Positions 61,981 through 64,000 of a stretch of DNA of 64,000 nt are shown one piece after another. Both the position numbers and the translations under genes were made by a program. Each line of letters opens with the position of its first letter. Position 1 is the first letter of the stretch. Origin of the DNA: Amycolatopsis regifaucium (GTDB lineage: Bacteria > Actinomycetota > Actinomycetes > Mycobacteriales > Pseudonocardiaceae); assembly GCF_001613935.1 (NCBI RefSeq), contig NZ_LQCI01000034.1:473031-537030 (forward strand). The letters run 5' to 3'. Below the pieces are notes generated by a model that made no database searches, was not told where the DNA came from, and saw nothing but the letters and a program-made list of their open reading frames with translations.

Positions 61981-61983
61981 CCG

Positions 61984-62049
61984 CCGCGTTCAGTCCTCTG
62001 GACGCGGTTGTTGCGTCGGCAACGATCGCGACCAGAGGACTGAACGCGG
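61984..62049. repeat. Family A inverted repeat, copy 3
   Basis: Perfect 18-bp arms (61984-62001, 62032-62049) with a 30-nt loop and the shared CAGAGGACTGAACGCG core. Here between co-directional genes. Confidence 0.85.
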
Positions 62050-62064
62050 AAGTAGGGTCGCGGC

Positions 62065-62790
62065 GTGATGAGCCGTGCGGTGGTACTCGCCCCGATCCTT
62101 CTCGCGCAAGCCGTCCGGGTGCGCCGTACGACGCCCAGGCTGCCAGGCGCGACAGGCCCGGTCAGCGGCCTCGTGGAAGGCGAGGGCCGCCCGCTGCGGC
62201 TCGCGGTGCTCGGCGAGTCCACTGTGGACGGCGTCGGCGCGGCGACACACGCCGAGGCGCTGACCGGACGGCTCGCGGAGGAACTCGCCCGGGACGGCCG
62301 CGCCGTCGCCTGGCAGGCCATCGGCAAGACCGGGGCCAACGCGCACGTGGTGCGCGAGGAGCTACTGCCGCTGCTCGAACCCGCCGACGTCGTGGTGATC
62401 GCGCTCGGCGTCAACGACACGATCGAACTCCACTCGGCCACGCGTTATCGCCGTGACCTGCTCGATCTGATCGTCTCCCTGCGGCGCCGCGCCGGGCGAA
62501 TCCCGGTGGTGCTGGCCGGGGTGCCGCCGATGGGCCGGTTCCCCGCCCTGCCGCGTCCGCTGCGGGACGTCCTCGGCGCCCGGTCGGCCGCCCTCGACGC
62601 CGCGGCCGCCCGGCTGGCGTCGCTGCCCGGCGTCGTCCACGTCCCGATGCCCGCCGCGATGCTCGACCCCGCGACCTTCGCCGAGGACCGTTTCCATCCC
62701 GGTCCGGAGGGCTACCGGCGCTGGGCCGGGCAACTCGCGGACGTGACCCGGCAGCTACTCAGTGACACTTTCCCGCCGGAAAGCCGCTGA
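62065..62790 (+). CDS. SGNH/GDSL-type hydrolase
   Basis: 241 residues with all SGNH blocks: I LGESTVDGVG (Ser nucleophile in GES), II KTGANA (Gly), III GVND (Asn) and V DRFHPG (Asp-His). An esterase or lipase-like enzyme. The N-terminal hydrophobic stretch could be a signal or anchor. An ATG one codon later (62068) is equally possible. Confidence 0.9.
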   Translation: MMSRAVVLAPILLAQAVRVRRTTPRLPGATGPVSGLVEGEGRPLRLAVLGESTVDGVGAATHAEALTGRLAEELARDGRAVAWQAIGKTGANAHVVREELLPLLEPADVVVIALGVNDTIELHSATRYRRDLLDLIVSLRRRAGRIPVVLAGVPPMGRFPALPRPLRDVLGARSAALDAAAARLASLPGVVHVPMPAAMLDPATFAEDRFHPGPEGYRRWAGQLADVTRQLLSDTFPPESR

Positions 62791-62906
62791 TCAGGTCACC
62801 CTCCTGCCACAAATCCAGAAATTTATCCGAAAAAGCTGGCTCTGCGTGTATCTGGTGGCAGCCTCGCTGCGTCTTATGGAGCAGTCGAGGAAATGAGGGA
62901 CACCCG

Positions 62907-63068
62907 ATGACGACCGAGACCAGCACCGCACCCGTCGAGGACGAGGCCACAGCCACCGAAGACCTCGAAGCCACCCCGAAGCCGATCACGGCTCCGGTCC
63001 CGCCCCGTCCCGGGACGAGCCCGGACGGCAACTGGGAGCCGAACGGCACCAATCCACCGGTGAACTGA
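62907..63068 (+). CDS. Small acidic, Pro-rich peptide gene
   Basis: A 53-residue frame with GAGGGA upstream of the ATG and GC-biased third positions. The N-terminal half is Thr/Glu/Asp-rich; the C-terminal half is Pro-rich with PDGNWEPNGTNPPVN. There are no Cys and no signal peptide. Not recognised. A hairpin follows 22 bp later. It could be a structural or precursor peptide; nothing proves it. Confidence 0.55.
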   Translation: MTTETSTAPVEDEATATEDLEATPKPITAPVPPRPGTSPDGNWEPNGTNPPVN

Positions 63069-63399
63069 ACTAACACAGACGGGTGATGTCCGGAGGCCGA
63101 GGGGGCCTCCGGGCATTGCCTCCGGGTGCTCCTTCGGGGGAGGGGGACGCCCGGACGCGGGCCCGTTGGGGAGCGGGCCCGGGGGGAGGGAAAAGGGCCG
63201 GCCGGTGCGCAGTCCACACCTACTCGCGCCGGCCGGTGCCTTCGTCCTCGACCGCCGATACGCCAGTTGTCCGGATATCCGACACAAAATAGTTAGTGAC
63301 TTGATGTATCCCAGAGCCTCTAGCACGCTCCTTTTCCCCGAAGGGCCCGCGATACTGCCAGCGCCGACACGAAGACACGTCCGAAGTGGGGCAGATACG
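63069..63399. other. Gene-free stretch before the edge sigma gene
   Basis: 331 bp without a supportable gene. CCGGAGGCC-N5-GGCCTCCGG (63090-63112) is a likely terminator for the small peptide gene. A GC-rich block of repeated GCCGGCCGG follows, and an AT-richer segment near 63280-63310 probably carries the promoter of the next gene. Confidence 0.4.
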
Positions 63400-64000
63400 G
63401 TGACCGACGTGCAAACGACCGAGGTAGACCCGCCATGGGAAGGACTGACCGGTGCCGATCTGCATGCCGCCTGCATGCGCGCGGCGCGGGCCGGTGACCG
63501 CCAGGCGATGGACAGACTTGTGCTCGAGCTGACCCCGCTCGTGTGGCATGTCGCGCGTGCGAACGGGCTCGATCGCCTGACCGCCGAGGACGTAGTCCAG
63601 ACGGTGTGGCTCGCCCTGTTCAGCCAACTCGAGAAACTTCGGGACCCCAAGGCCCTGGCCGCCTGGTTGATCACCACCACCAGACGCGAAGCGCAGCATC
63701 CGTTCGGCCGCCGCGCTCAGCCGGTGCCGCTGACCGACGAGCTGGCCGAAAACATGGAGAGCACCCATCCGGCTCCGGAGGAGGAAGCCGTCCGCGCCGA
63801 CCGGGACCGCCGGGTCTGGCGCGCCTTCCTCCGTCTGCCGCATCGCTGTCAGCAGCTCCTCCGGCTGACCGTGCTCGCCGGACGGGCCGAATACCAACTG
63901 GTCGCCGAAGCACTCCGCATGCCGCGCGGAAGTGTCGGCCCGACCAGGGGCCGTTGCCTCGAATCGATGCGCGACCTGCTGGCCCACGAAGGGGGAAGCC
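63400..64000 (+). CDS. Sigma-70 family RNA polymerase sigma factor (3' truncated)
   Basis: A GTG at 63400 opens a frame that runs off the window. Region 2 is ACMRAARAGDRQAMDRLVLE then DVVQTVWLALFSQLEKL with AWLITTTRREA; region 4 is LPHRCQQLLRLTVLAGRAEYQLVAEALRMPRGSV. It is an ECF-like factor of the group that often precedes peptidase or CHAT-type genes in actinomycetes. Its partner genes lie outside the window. Confidence 0.85.
   Translation, partial: MTDVQTTEVDPPWEGLTGADLHAACMRAARAGDRQAMDRLVLELTPLVWHVARANGLDRLTAEDVVQTVWLALFSQLEKLRDPKALAAWLITTTRREAQHPFGRRAQPVPLTDELAENMESTHPAPEEEAVRADRDRRVWRAFLRLPHRCQQLLRLTVLAGRAEYQLVAEALRMPRGSVGPTRGRCLESMRDLLAHEGGS

Noticed and set aside
1..64000. CRISPR arrays, rRNA genes, transposases, riboswitches
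   Set aside because: No regularly spaced repeats, rRNA-like segments, DDE transposase motifs or recognisable riboswitch cores were found by eye.

Overview
The window looks like chromosome of a high-GC actinomycete, most likely a Pseudonocardiaceae member such as Amycolatopsis. This is an inference from gene content, not a database match. The support is strongly GC-biased third codon positions, frequent GTG and TTG starts, a WhiB protein, an SsgA-like protein, EspG/PPE-like type VII secretion partner genes, an S1E (streptogrisin-type) protease and a SigF-like sigma factor with partner-switching regulators.

Layout. The left edge (1-9.3 kb) holds a truncated secreted metalloprotease with ricin lectin repeats, tRNA-Ser(UGA), small conserved proteins, a lipoprotein trypsin-like protease, an SDR, an MFS exporter and a membrane diguanylate cyclase. 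From 18.5 down to 9.4 kb a tightly coupled minus-strand operon encodes an EspG-like chaperone, a PE-like protein, a PPE-like protein, a small WXG/EspC-like protein, a YbaB-like protein and a 1652-residue WXG-RHS polymorphic toxin. A smaller paralogous set (PE-like, PPE-like, EspG-like) lies at 34.4-36.8 kb. The secretion motor itself is not in the window. Between them are a LuxR-type LAL regulator, the S1E protease, an SsgA-like protein, FabH, a six-TM class III nucleotide cyclase, an FBP zinc-finger protein, a methyltransferase and an HisC/Pat aminotransferase.

At 40.5-45.7 kb, tRNA-Ser(GCU) and tRNA-Arg(ACG) are followed by an odd tRNA-Pro(UGG), a broken tRNA-Ser-like sequence, gene relics and a low-GC island. 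The island carries a divergent set: a protein resembling the sulfur-binding (SBD) module of phosphorothioate-dependent type IV restriction enzymes but with no HNH nuclease domain, facing a two-gene McrB-like/McrC-like operon. This is the best candidate for an undescribed defence system in the window.

The right part (45.7-64 kb) is ordinary accessory chromosome: TetR/SDR, SWIM and Sel1-repeat proteins, a secreted HNH nuclease, nitroreductase, AKR/MarR, a SigF-type partner-switching locus (two HATPase anti-sigma-like proteins, the sigma factor, WhiB and a STAS antagonist), an ABC-2 exporter with a MarR regulator, a TetR/NAD(P)H-binding pair with clear operators, an SGNH hydrolase and a sigma-70 family factor cut by the right edge.

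Two families of long perfect inverted repeats recur between genes (9.3, 28.9 and 62.0 kb; 32.5 and 60.5 kb), mostly between convergent genes, where they may act as bidirectional terminators.
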